From positions 1,185,501 through 1,249,500 of the forward strand of contig NC_071340.1 of assembly GCF_027744825.2 (NCBI RefSeq): 64,000 bases of DNA. Reading direction: 5' to 3'. The translations under genes and the position numbers were made by a program. Origin of the DNA: Synchiropus splendidus (lineage: Eukaryota; Chordata; Actinopteri; Syngnathiformes; Callionymidae). Shown here in pieces: positions 24,770 to 35,341 of this stretch (within the stretch, counting starts at the first letter, position 1; the number at the start of each line of letters is the position of its first letter). The notes beneath the pieces were generated by a model that did not search any database, had not been told where the DNA came from, and saw only the letters and a program-made list of their open reading frames with translations.

Positions 24770-26255
24770 TCAAATCTAAGCTGTCTGAAGTGTTTTTCGA
24801 AAGTTATCAACACTTTTATGTTTGGCGTTCCGAAACCCACCTTATCTCAGGCTGAAAAACGTTTTTGTGCATTGTGCCATAACTTTTCAGGGAAGCTTCA
24901 GAACATGAAATTTTAACCTCCCACTATAGCAGAAAGGGTCTTTCTAGTAGTTGCACACCAAATCTAAACTGTCTGAAGTGTTTTTCCAAAGTTATTAACA
25001 CTTTTATGTTTGGCGTTCCGAAACCCACCTTATCTCAGGCTGAAAAGCGTTTTTGTGCATTGTGCCATAACTTTTCAGGGAAGCTTCAGAACATGAAATT
25101 TTAACCTCCCACTATAGCAGAAAGGGTCTTTCTAGTAGTTGCACATCAAATCTAAACTGTCTGAAGTGTTTGTCCAAAGTTATCAACACTTTTATGTTTG
25201 GCGTTCCGAAACCCACCTTATCTCAGGCTGAAAAGCGTTTTTGTGCATTGTGCCATAACTTTTCAGGGAAGCTTCAGAACATGAAATTTTAACCTCCCAC
25301 TATAGCAGAAAGGGTCTTTCTAGTAGGTGCACATCAAATCTAAGCTGTCTGAAGTGTTTTTCGATAGTTATCAACACTTTTATGTTTGGCGTTCCGAAAC
25401 CCACCTTATCTCAGGCTGAAAAGCGTTTTTGTGCATTGTGCCATAACTTTTCAGGGAAGCTTCAGAACATGAAATTTTAACCTCCCACTATAGCAGAAAG
25501 GGTCTTTCTAGTAGGTGCACATCAAATCTAAGCTGTCTGAAGTGTTTTTCGAAAGTTATCAACACTTTTATGTTTGGCGTTCCGAAACCCACCTTATCTC
25601 AGGCTGAAAAGCGTTTTTGTGCATTGTGCCATAACTTTTCAGGGAAGCTTCAGAACATGAAATTTTAACCTCCCACTATAGCAGAAAGGGTCTTTCTAGT
25701 AGTTGCACATCAAATCTAAACTGTCTGAAGTGTTTTTCCAAAGTTATTAACACTTTTATGTTTGGTGTTCCGAAACCCACCTTATCTCAGGCTGAAAAGC
25801 GTTTTTGTGCATTGTGCCATAACTTTTCAGGGAAGCTTCAGAACATGAAATTTTAACCTCCCACTATAGCAGAAAGGGTCTTTCTAGTAGTTGCACATCA
25901 AATATAAACTGTCTGAAGTGTTTGTCCAAAGTTATCAACACTTTTATGTTTGGCGTTCCGAAACCCACCTTATCTCAGGCTGAAAAGCGTTTTTGTGCAT
26001 TGTGCCATAACTTTTCAGGGAAGCTTCAGAACATGAAATTTTAACCTCCCACTATAGCAGAAAGGGTCTTTCTAGTAGGTGCACATCAAATCTAAGCTGT
26101 CTGAAGTGTTTTTCGATAGTTATCAACACTTTTATGTTTGGCGTTCCGAAACCCACCTTATCTCAGGCTGAAAAGCGTTTTTGTGCATTGTGCCATCACT
26201 TTTCAGGGAAGCTTCAGAACATGAAATTTTAACCTCCCACTATAGCAGAAAGGGT
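24770..26255. repeat. 4-mer tandem duplication (752-bp period)
   Basis: GTTTGTCCAAAG at about 25,170 and 25,922, and TTCGATAGTTATC at about 25,361 and 26,113, are both 752 bp (4 monomers) apart, within the same class order. Copies differ at a few bases, for example CACACCAAAT (about 24,955), GAAAAACG (about 24,856), GGTGTTCCG (about 25,765) and CAAATATAAAC (about 25,903). Confidence 0.8.
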
Positions 26256-29200
26256 CTTTCTAGTAGTTGCACATCAAATCTAAGCTGTCTGAAGTGTTTT
26301 TCAAAAGTTATCAACACTTTTATGTTTGGCGTTCCGAAACCCACCTTATCTCAGGCTGAAAAGCGTTTTTGTGCATTGTGCCATAACTTTTCAGGGAAGC
26401 TTCAGAACATGAAATTTTAACCTCCCACTATAGCAGAAAGGGTCTTTCTAGTAGTTGCACATCAAATCTAAGCTGTCTGAAGTGTTTTTCAAAAGTTATC
26501 AACACTTTTATGTTTGGCGTTCCGAAACCCACCTTATCTCAGGCTGAAAAGCGTTTTTGTGCATTGTGCCATAACTTTTCAGGGAAGCTTCAGAACATGA
26601 AATTTTAACCTCCCACTATAGCAGAAAGGGTCTTTCTAGTAGTTGCACATCAAATCTAAGCTGTCTGAAGTGTTTTTCAAAAGTTATCAACACTTTTATG
26701 TTTGGCGTTCCGAAACCCACCTTATCTCAGGCTGAAAAGCGTTTTCGTGCATTGTGCCATAACTTTTCAGGAAAGCTTCAGAACATGAAATTTTAACCTC
26801 CCACTATAGCAGAAAGGGTCTTTCTAGTAGTTGCACATCAAATCTAAACTGTCTGAAGTGTTTTTCCAAAGTTATCAACACTTTTATGTTTGGCGTTCCG
26901 AAACCCACCTTATCTCAGGCTGAAAAGCGTTTTTATGCATTGTGCCATAACTTTTCAGGGAAGCTTCAGAACATGAAATTTTAACCTCCCACTATAGCAG
27001 AAAGGGTCTTTCTAGTAGGTGCACATCAAATCTAAGCTGTCTGAAGTGTTTTTCGAAAGTTATCAACACTTTTATGTTTGGCGTTCCGAAACCCACCTTA
27101 TCTCAGGCTGAAAAGCGTTTTTGTGCATTGTGCCATAACTTTTCAGGGAAGCTTCAGAACATGAAATTTTAACCTCCCACTATAGCAGAAAGGGTCTTTC
27201 TAGTAGTTGCACATCAAATCTAAGCTGTCTGAAGTGTTTTTCAAAAGTTATCAACACTTTTATGTTTGGCGTTCCGAAACCCACCTAATCTCAGGCTGAA
27301 AAGCGTTTTCGTGCATTGTGCCATAACTTTTCAGGAAAGCTTCAGAACATGAAATTTTAACCTCCCACTATAGCAGAAAGGGTCTTTCTAGTAGTTGCAC
27401 ATCAAATCTAAACTGTCTGAAGTGTTTTTCCAAAGTTATTAACACTTTTATGTTTGGCGTTCCGAAACCCACCTTATCTCAGGCTGAAAAGCGTTTTTGT
27501 GCATTGTGCCATAACTTTTCAGGGAAGCTTCAGAACATGAAATTTTAACCTCACACTATAGCAGAAAGGGTCTTTCTAGTAGTTGCACATCAAATCTAAA
27601 GTGTCTGAAGTGTTTTTCCAAAGTTATCTACACTTTTATGTTTGGCGTTCCGAAATCAACCTTATCTCAGGCTGAAAAGCGTTTTTACGCATTGTGCCAT
27701 AACTTTTCAGGGAAGCTTCAGAACATGAAATTTTAACCTCCCACTATAGCAGAAAGGGTCTTTCTAGTAGGTGCACATCAAATCTAAGCTGTCTGAAGTG
27801 TTTTTCCAAAGTTATCAACACTTTTATGTTTGGCGTTCCGAAACCCACCTTATCTCAGGCTGAAAAGCGTTTTTGTGCATTGTGCCATTACTTTTCAGGG
27901 AAGCTTCAGAACATGAAATTTTAACCTCCCACTATAGCAGAAAGGGTCTTTCTAGTAGTTGCACATCAAATCTAAACTGTCTGAAGTGTTTTTCCAAAGT
28001 TATCAACACTTTTATGTTTGGCGTTCCGAAACCCACCTTATCTCAGGCTGAAAAGCGTTTTTGTGCATTGTGCCATAACTTTTCAGGGAAGCTTCAGAAC
28101 ATGAAATTTTAACCTCCCACTATAGCAGAAAGGGTCTTTCTAGTAGTTGCACATCAAATCTAAACTGTCTGAAGTGTTTTTCCAAAGTTATTAACACTTT
28201 TATGTTTGGCGTTCCGAAACCCACCTTATCTCAGGCTGAAATGCGTTTTTGTGCGTTGTGCCGTAACTTTTCAGGGAAGCTTCAGAACATGAAATTTTAA
28301 CCTCCCACTATAGCAGAAAGGGTCTTTCTAGTAGATGCACATCAAATCTAAACTGTCTGAAGTGTTTTTCCAAAGTTATTAACACTTTTATGTTTGGCTT
28401 TCCGAAACCCACCTTATCTCAGGCTGAAAAGCGTTTTTGTGCATTGTGCCATAACTTTTCAGGGAAGCTTCAGAACATGAAATTTTAACCTCCCACTATA
28501 GCAGAAAGGGTCTTTCTAGTAGTTGCACATCAAATCTAAACTGTCTGAAGTGTTTTTCCAAATTTATCAACACTTTTATGTTTGGCGTTCCGAAACCCAC
28601 CTTATCTCAGGCTGAAAAGCGTTTTTACGCATTGTGCCATAACTTTTCAGGGAAGCTTCAGAACATGAAATTTCAACCTCCCACTATAGCAGAAAGGGTC
28701 TTTCTAGTAGGTGCACATCAAATCTAAGCTGTCTGAAGTGTTTTTCGAAAGTTATCAACACTTTTATGTTTGGCGTTCCGAAACCCACCTTATCTCAGGC
28801 TGAATAGCGTTTTTGTGCATTGTGCCATAACTTTTCAGGGAAGCTTCAGAACATGAAATTTTAACCTCCCACTATAGCAGAAAGGGTCTTTCTAGTAGTT
28901 GCACATCAAATCTAAACTGTCTGAAGTGTTTTTCCAAAGTTATTAACACTTTTATGTTTGGCGTTCCGAAACCCACCTTATCTCAGGCTGAAAAGCGTTT
29001 TTGTGCATTGTGCCATAACTTTTCAGGGAAGCTTCAGAACATGAAATTTTAACCTCCCACTATAGCAGAAAGGGTCTTTCTAGTAGTTGCACATCAAATC
29101 TAAACTGTCTGAAGTGTTTTTCCAAAGTTATTAACACTTTTATGTTTGGCGTTCCGAAACCCACCTTATCTCAGGCTGAAAAGCGTTTTTGTGCATTGTG

Positions 29201-29330
29201 CCATAACTTTTCAGGGAAGCTTCAGAAAATGAAATTTTAACCTCCCACTATAGCAGAAAGGGTCTTTCTAGTAGTTGCACATCAAATCTAAACTGACTGA
29301 AGTGTTTTTCCAAAGTTATTAACACTTTTA
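26255..29330. repeat. Satellite with short local expansions
   Basis: Three successive monomers ending near 26,315, 26,503 and 26,691 are almost identical (T137, G154, A173, C182), which looks like single-monomer expansion. GCGTTTTCGTGC with GGAAAGCTTC occurs at 26,741 and 27,305, a 564-bp (3-monomer) spacing. One monomer at about 28,240-28,265 combines GAAATGCG, GTGCGTTGTG and CCGTAAC. Another near 27,630-27,655 has TTATCTACAC and CGAAATCAACC. No gene or foreign sequence is present. Confidence 0.7.
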
Positions 29331-29344
29331 TGTTTTGCGTTCCG

Positions 29345-30095
29345 AAACCCACCTTATCTCTGGCTGAAAGGCGTTTTTGTGCATTGTGCCATAACTTTTC
29401 AGGGAAGCTTCAGAACATGAAATTTTAACCTCCCACTATAGCAGAAAGGGTCTTTCTAGTAGTTGCACATCAAATCTAAACTGTCTGAAGTGTTTTTCCA
29501 AAGTTATTAACACTTTTATGTTTGGCGTTCGAAACCCACCTTATCTCAGGCTGAAAAGCGTTTTTGTGCATTGTGCCATAACTTTTCAGGGCAGCTTCAG
29601 AACATGAAATTTTAACCTCCCACTATAGCAGAAAGGGTCTTTCTAGTAGGTGCACCTCAAATCTAAGCTGTCTGAAGTGTTTTTCGAAAGTTATCAACAC
29701 TTTTATGTTTGGCGTTCCGAAACCCACCTTATCTCAGGCTGAAAAGCGTTTTTGTGCATTGTGCCATAACTTTTCAGGGAAGCTTCAGAACATGAAATTT
29801 TAACCTCCCACTATAGCAGAAAGGGTCTTTCTAGTAGTTGCACATCAAATCTAAACTGTCTGAAGTGTTTTTCCAAAGTTATTAACACTTTTATGTTTGG
29901 CGTTCGAAACCCACCTAATCTCAGGCTGAAAAGCGTTTTTGTGCATTGTGCCATAACTTTTCAGGGCAGCTTCAGAACATGAAATTTTAACCTCCCACTA
30001 TAGCAGAAAGGGTCTTTCTAGTAGGTGCACATCAAATCTAAGCTGTCTGAAGTGTTTTTCGAAAGTTATCAACACTTTTATGTTTGGCGTTCCGA
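29345..30095. repeat. Dimer duplication with CGTTCGAAACC variant
   Basis: Two monomers carrying a 1-nt loss, GGCGTTCGAAACCC (29,521 and 29,896 windows), each with CAGGGCAGC, are 375 bp apart (two monomers less one base). Each is followed by a G137/G173 monomer. The first following monomer has a private GCACCTCAAAT. This is a young two-monomer duplication. Confidence 0.8.
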
Positions 30096-30604
30096 AACCC
30101 ACCTTATCTCAGGCTGAAAAGCGTTTTTGTGCATTGTGCCATAACTTTTCAGGGAAGCTTCAGAACATGAAATTTTAACCTCCCACTATAGCAGAAAGGG
30201 TCTTTCTAGTAGTTGCACATCAAATCTAAACTGTCTGAAGTGTTTTTCCAAAGTTATTAACACTTTTATGTTTGGCGTTCCGAAACCCACCTTATCTCAG
30301 GCTGAAAAGCGTTTTTGTGCATTGTGCCGTAACTTTTCAGGGAAGCTTCAGAACATGAAATTTTAACCTCCCACTATAGCAGAAAGGGTCTTTCTAGTAG
30401 ATGCACATCAAATCTAAACTGTCTGAAGTGTTTTTCCAAAGTTATTAACACTTTTATGTTTGGCGTTCCGAAACCCACCTTATCTCAGGCAGAAAAGCGT
30501 TTTTGTGCATTGTGCCATAACTTTTCAGGGAAGCTTCAGAACATGAAATTTTAACCTCCCACTATAGCAGAAAGGGTCTTTCTAGTAGTTGCACATCAAA
30601 TCTA

Positions 30605-33090
30605 AACTGTCTGAAGTGTTTTTCCAAATTTATCAACACTTTTATGTTTGGCGTTCCGAAACCCACCTTATCTCAGGCTGAAAAGCGGTTTTACGCATTG
30701 TGCCATAACTTTTCAGGGAAGCTTCTGAAAGATGAAATTTTAACCTCCCACTATAGCAGAAAGGGTCTTTCTAGTAGGTGCACATCAAATCTAAGCTGTC
30801 TGAAGTGTTTTTCGAAAGTTATCAACACTTTTATGTTTGGCGTTCCGAAACCCACCTTATCTCAGTCTGAAAAGCGTTTTTGTGCATTGTGCCATAACTT
30901 TTCAGGGAAGCTTCAGAACATGAAATTTTAACCTCCCACTATAGCAGACAGGGTCTTTCTAGTAGTTGCACATCAAATCTAAACTGTCTGAAGTGTTTTT
31001 CCAAAGTTATTAACACTTTTATGTTTGGCGTTCCGAAACCCACCTTATCTCAGGCTGAAAAGCGTTTTTGTGCATTGTGCCATAACTTTTCAGGGAAGCT
31101 TCAGAACATGAAATTTTAACCTCCCACTATAGCAGAAAGGGTCTTTCTAGTAGTTGCACATCAAATCTAAGCTGTCTGAAGTCTTTTTCGAAAGTTATCA
31201 ACACTTTTATGTTTGGCGTTCCGAAACCCACCTTATCTCAGGCTGAAAAGCGTTTTTGTGCATTGTGCCATAACTTTTCAGGGAAGCTTCAGAACATGAA
31301 ATTTTAACCTCCCACTATAGCAGAAAGGGTCTTTCTATTAGTTGCACATCAAATCTAAACTGTCTGAAGTGTTTTTCCAAAGTTATTAACACTTTTATGT
31401 TTGGCGTTCCGAAACCCACCTTATCTCAGGCTGAAAAGCGTTTTTACGCATTGTGCCATAACTTTTCAGGGAAGCTTCAGAACATGAAATTTTAACCTCC
31501 CACTATAGCAGAAAGGGTCTTTCTAGTAGTTGCACATCAAATTTAAACTGTCTGAAGTGTTTTTCCAAAGTTATTAACACTTTTATGTTTGGCGTTCCGA
31601 AACCCACCTTATCTCAGGCTGAAAAGCGTTTTTGTGCATTGTGCCATAACTTTTCAGGGAAGCTTCAGAACATGAAATTTTAAGCTCCCACTATAGCAGA
31701 AAGGGTCTTTCTAGTAGGTGCACATCAAATCTAAGCTGTCTGAAGTGTTTTTCGAAAGTTATCAACACTTTTATGTTTGGCGTTCCGAAACCCACCTTAT
31801 CTCAGGCTGAAAAGCGTTTTTGTGCATTGTGCCATAACTTTTCAGGGAAGCTTCAGAACATGAAATTTTAACCTCCCACTATAGCAGAAAGGGTCTTTCT
31901 AGTAGTTGCACATCAAATCTAAACTGTCTGAAGTGTTTTTCCAAATTTATCAACACTTTTATGTTTGGCGTTCCGAAACCCACCTTATCTCAGGCTGAAA
32001 AGCGGTTTTACGCATTGTGCCATAACTTTTCAGGGAAGCTTCAGAACATGAAATTTTAACCTCCCACTATAGCAGAAAGGGTCTTTCTAGTAGGTGCACA
32101 TCAAATCTAAGCTGTCTGAAGTGTTTTTCGAAAGTTATCAACACTTTTATGTTTGGCGTTCCGAAACCCACCTTATCTCAGTCTGAAAAGCGTTTTTGTG
32201 CATTGTGCCATAACTTTTCAGGGAAGCTTCAGAACATGAAATTTTAACCTCCCACTATAGCAGACAGGGTCTTTCTAGTAGTTGCACATCAAATCTAAAC
32301 TGTCTGAAGTGTTTTTCCAAAGTTATTAACACTTTTATGTTTGGCGTTCCGAAACCCACCTTATCTCAGGCTGAAAAGCGTTTTTGTGCATTGTGCCATA
32401 ACTTTTCAGGGAAGCTTCAGAACATGAAATTTTAACCTCCCACTATAGCAGAAAGGGTCTTTCTAGTAGTTGCACATCAAATCTAAACTGTCTGAAGTGT
32501 TTTTCCAAAGTTATCAACACTTTTATGTTTGGCGTTCCGAAACCCACCTTATCTCAGGCTGAAAAGCGTTTTTACGCATTGTGCCATAACTTTTCAGGGA
32601 AGCTTCAGAACATGAAATTTTAACCTCCCACTATAGCAGAAAGGGTCTTTCTAGTAGTTGCACATCAAATCTAAACTGTCTGAAGTGTTTTTCCAAAGTT
32701 ATTAACACTTTTATGTTTGGCGTTCCGAAACCCACCTTATCTCAGGCTGAAAAGCGTTTTTGTGCATTGTGCCATAACTTTTCAGGGAAGCTTCAGAACA
32801 TGAAATTTTAACCTCCCACTATAGCAGAAAGGGTCTTTCTAGTAGTTGCACATCAAATCTAAACTGTCTGAAGTGTTTTTCCAAAGTTATTAACACTTTT
32901 ATGTTTGGCGTTCCGAAACCCACCTTATCTCAGGCTGAAAAGCGTTTTTACGCATTGTGCCATAACTTTTCAGGGAAGCTTCAGAACATGAAATTTTAAC
33001 CTCCCACTATAGCAGAAAGGGTCTTTCTAGTAGTTGCACATCAAATTTAAACTGTCTGAAGTGTTTTTCCAAAGTTATTAACACTTTTAT
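30605..33090. repeat. 7-mer duplication, offset 1,316-1,317 bp
   Basis: CCAAATTTATC (30,625 and 31,942), AAGCGGTTTTACGC, CTCAGTCTGAAAAG and CAGACAGGG (30,945 and 32,261) recur 7 monomers apart. The offset is 1,317 bp before and 1,316 bp after a private 1-nt gain near 30,727 in the first copy (CTTCTGAAAGATG). Further right, CAAATTTAAAC (about 31,541 and 33,045) recurs at 8 monomers, so one extra monomer entered the second copy. Confidence 0.8.
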
Positions 33091-35341
33091 GTTTGGCGTT
33101 CCGAAACCCACCTTATCTCAGGCTGAAAAGCGTTTTTGTGCATTGTGCCATAACTTTTCAGGGAAGCTTCAGAACATGAAATTTTAACCTCCCACTATAG
33201 CAGAAAGGGTCTTTCTAGTAGGTGCACATCAAATCTAAGCTGTCTGAAGTGTTTTTCGAAAGTTATCAACACTTTTATGTTTGGCGTTCCGAAACCCACC
33301 TTATCTCAGGCTGAAAAGCGTTTTTACGCATTGTGCCATAACTTTTCAGGGAAGCTTCAGAACATGAAATTTTAACCTCCCACTATAGCAGAAAGGGTCT
33401 TTCTAGTAGTTGCACATCAAATCTAAGCTGTCTGAAGTGTTTTTCCAAAGTTATCAACACTTTTATGTTTGGCGTTCCGAAACCCACCTTATCTCAGGCT
33501 GAAAAGCGTTTTTGTGCATTGTGCCATAACTTTTCAGGGAAGCTTCAGAACATGAAATTTTAACCTCCCACTATAGCAGAAAGGGTCTTTCTAGTAGGTG
33601 CACATCAAATCTAAGCTGTCTGAAGTGTTTTTCGAAAGTTTTCAACACTTTTATGTTTGGCGTTCCGAAACCCACCTTATCTCAGGCTGAAAAGCGTTTT
33701 TGTGCATTGTGCCATAACTTTTCAGGGAAGCTTCAGAACATGAAATTTTAACCTCCCACTATAGCAGAAAGGGTCTTTCTAGTAGTTGCACATCAAATCT
33801 AAGCTGTCTGAAGTGTTTTTCGAAAGTTATCAACACTTTTATGTTTGGCGTTCCGATACCCACCTTATCTCAGGCTGAAAAGCGTTTTTGTGCATTGTGC
33901 AATAACTTTTCAAGGAAGCTTCAGAACATGAAATTTTAACCTCCCACTATAGCAGAAAGGGTCTTTCTAGTAGTTGCACATCAAATCTAAGCTGTCTGAA
34001 GTGCTTTTCGAAAGTTATCAACACTTTTATGTTTGGCGTTCCGAAACCCACCTTATCTCAGGCTGAAAAGCGTTTTTGTGCATTGTGCCATAACTTTTCA
34101 GGGAAGCTTCAGAACATGAAATTTTAACCTCCCACTATAGCAGAAAGGGTCTTTCTAGTAGTTGCACATCAAATCTAAGCTGTCTGAAGTGTTTTTCAAA
34201 AGTTATCAACACTTTTATGTTTGGCGTTCCGAAACCCACCTTATCTCAGGCTGAAAAGCGTTTTTGTGCATTGTGCCATAACTTTTCAGGGAAGCTTCAG
34301 AACATGAAATTTTAACCTCCCACTATAGCAGAAAGGGTCTTTCTAGTAGTTGCACATCAAATCTAAACTGTCTGAAGTGTTTTTCCAAAGTTATCAACAC
34401 TTTTATGTTTGGCGTTCCGAAACCCACCTTATCTCAGGCTGAAAAGCGTTTTTACGCATTGTGCCATAACTTTTCAGGGAAGCTTCAGAACATGAAATTT
34501 TAACCTCCCACTATAGCAGAAAGGGTCTTTCTAGTAGGTGCACATCAAATCTAAGCTGTCTGAAGTGTTTTTCGAAAGTTATCAACACTTTTATGTTTGG
34601 CGTTCCGAAACCCACCTTATCTCAGGCTGAAAAGCGTTTTTGTACATTGTGCCATAACTTTTCAGGGAAGCTTCAGAACATGAAATTTTAACCTCCCACT
34701 ATAGCAGAAAGGGTCTTTCTAGTAGTTGCACATCAAATCTAAGCTGTCTGAAGTGTTTTTCGAAAGTTATCAACACTTTTATGTTTGGCGTTCCGAAACC
34801 CACCTTATCTCAGGCTGAAAAGCGTTTTTGTGCATTGTGCCATAACTTTTCAGGAAAGCTTCAGAACATGAAATTTTAACCTCCCACTATAGCAGAAAGG
34901 GTCTTTCTAGTAGGTGCACATCAAATCTAAGCTGTCTGAAGTGTTTTTCGAAAGTTATCAACACTTTTATGTTTGGCGTTCCGAAACCCACCTTATCTCA
35001 GGCTGAAAAGCGTTTTTGTGCATTGTGCCATAACTTTTCAGGAAAGCTTCAGAACATGAAATTTTAACCTCCCACTATAGCAGAAAGGGTCTTTCTAGTA
35101 GTTGCACATCAAATCTAAACTGTCTGAAGTGTTTTTCCAAAGTTATCAACACTTTTATGTTTGGCGTTCCGAAACCCACCTTATCTCAGGCTGAAAAGCG
35201 TTTTTGTGCATTGTGCCATAACTTTTCAGGGAAGCTTCAGAACATGAAATTTTAACCTCCCACTATAGCAGAAAGGGTCTTTCTAGTAGTTGCACATCAA
35301 ATCTAAACTGTCTGAAGTGTTTTTCCAAAGTTATCAACACT
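33090..35341. repeat. Transition zone between subfamily domains
   Basis: Left-domain classes become sparse here. The last ACGC monomer before a 22-kb gap is at 34,453. G173 monomers increase, and CGATACCCACC with GTGCAATAAC at about 33,855-33,905 is an early occurrence of markers typical of the right domain. There is no insertion or unique sequence at the transition; it is made only of changing monomer types. Confidence 0.7.

Larger units (their letters stand above)
1..35341. repeat. Left subfamily domain: mixed monomer classes
   Basis: This part mixes several monomer classes with linked diagnostic bases. One has G137, G154, G173, C182 (GTAGGTGCAC, CTAAGCT, TTTTTCGAAAG, TTATCAAC). One has T137 or A137 with A154, C173 and usually T182 (CTAAACT, TTTTTCCAAAG, TTATTAAC). 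One has T137 with A173 and C182 (TTTTTCAAAAG). A further class carries AC instead of GT at positions 53-54 (TTTTTACGCATT); it occurs about 37 times between 993 and 34,453 but only three times afterwards (about 56,470, 57,787 and 63,797). The classes recur in short semi-regular runs of about 4 to 7 monomers, then in larger duplicated blocks listed separately. Monomer length is almost always 188; only four 1-2 nt indels occur in this domain. Confidence 0.85.

Noticed and set aside
30644..30931. 95-codon open reading frame, and some twenty similar frames of 70-93 codons (for example at 35,537, 37,981, 40,237, 44,556)
   Set aside because: They are satellite sequence read across one or two monomers. 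Because 188 is not a multiple of 3, the frame shifts at each monomer and a stop soon appears. The frames are longer only where a variant base or a 187-nt monomer removes a stop. No start context, codon bias or known domain is seen.
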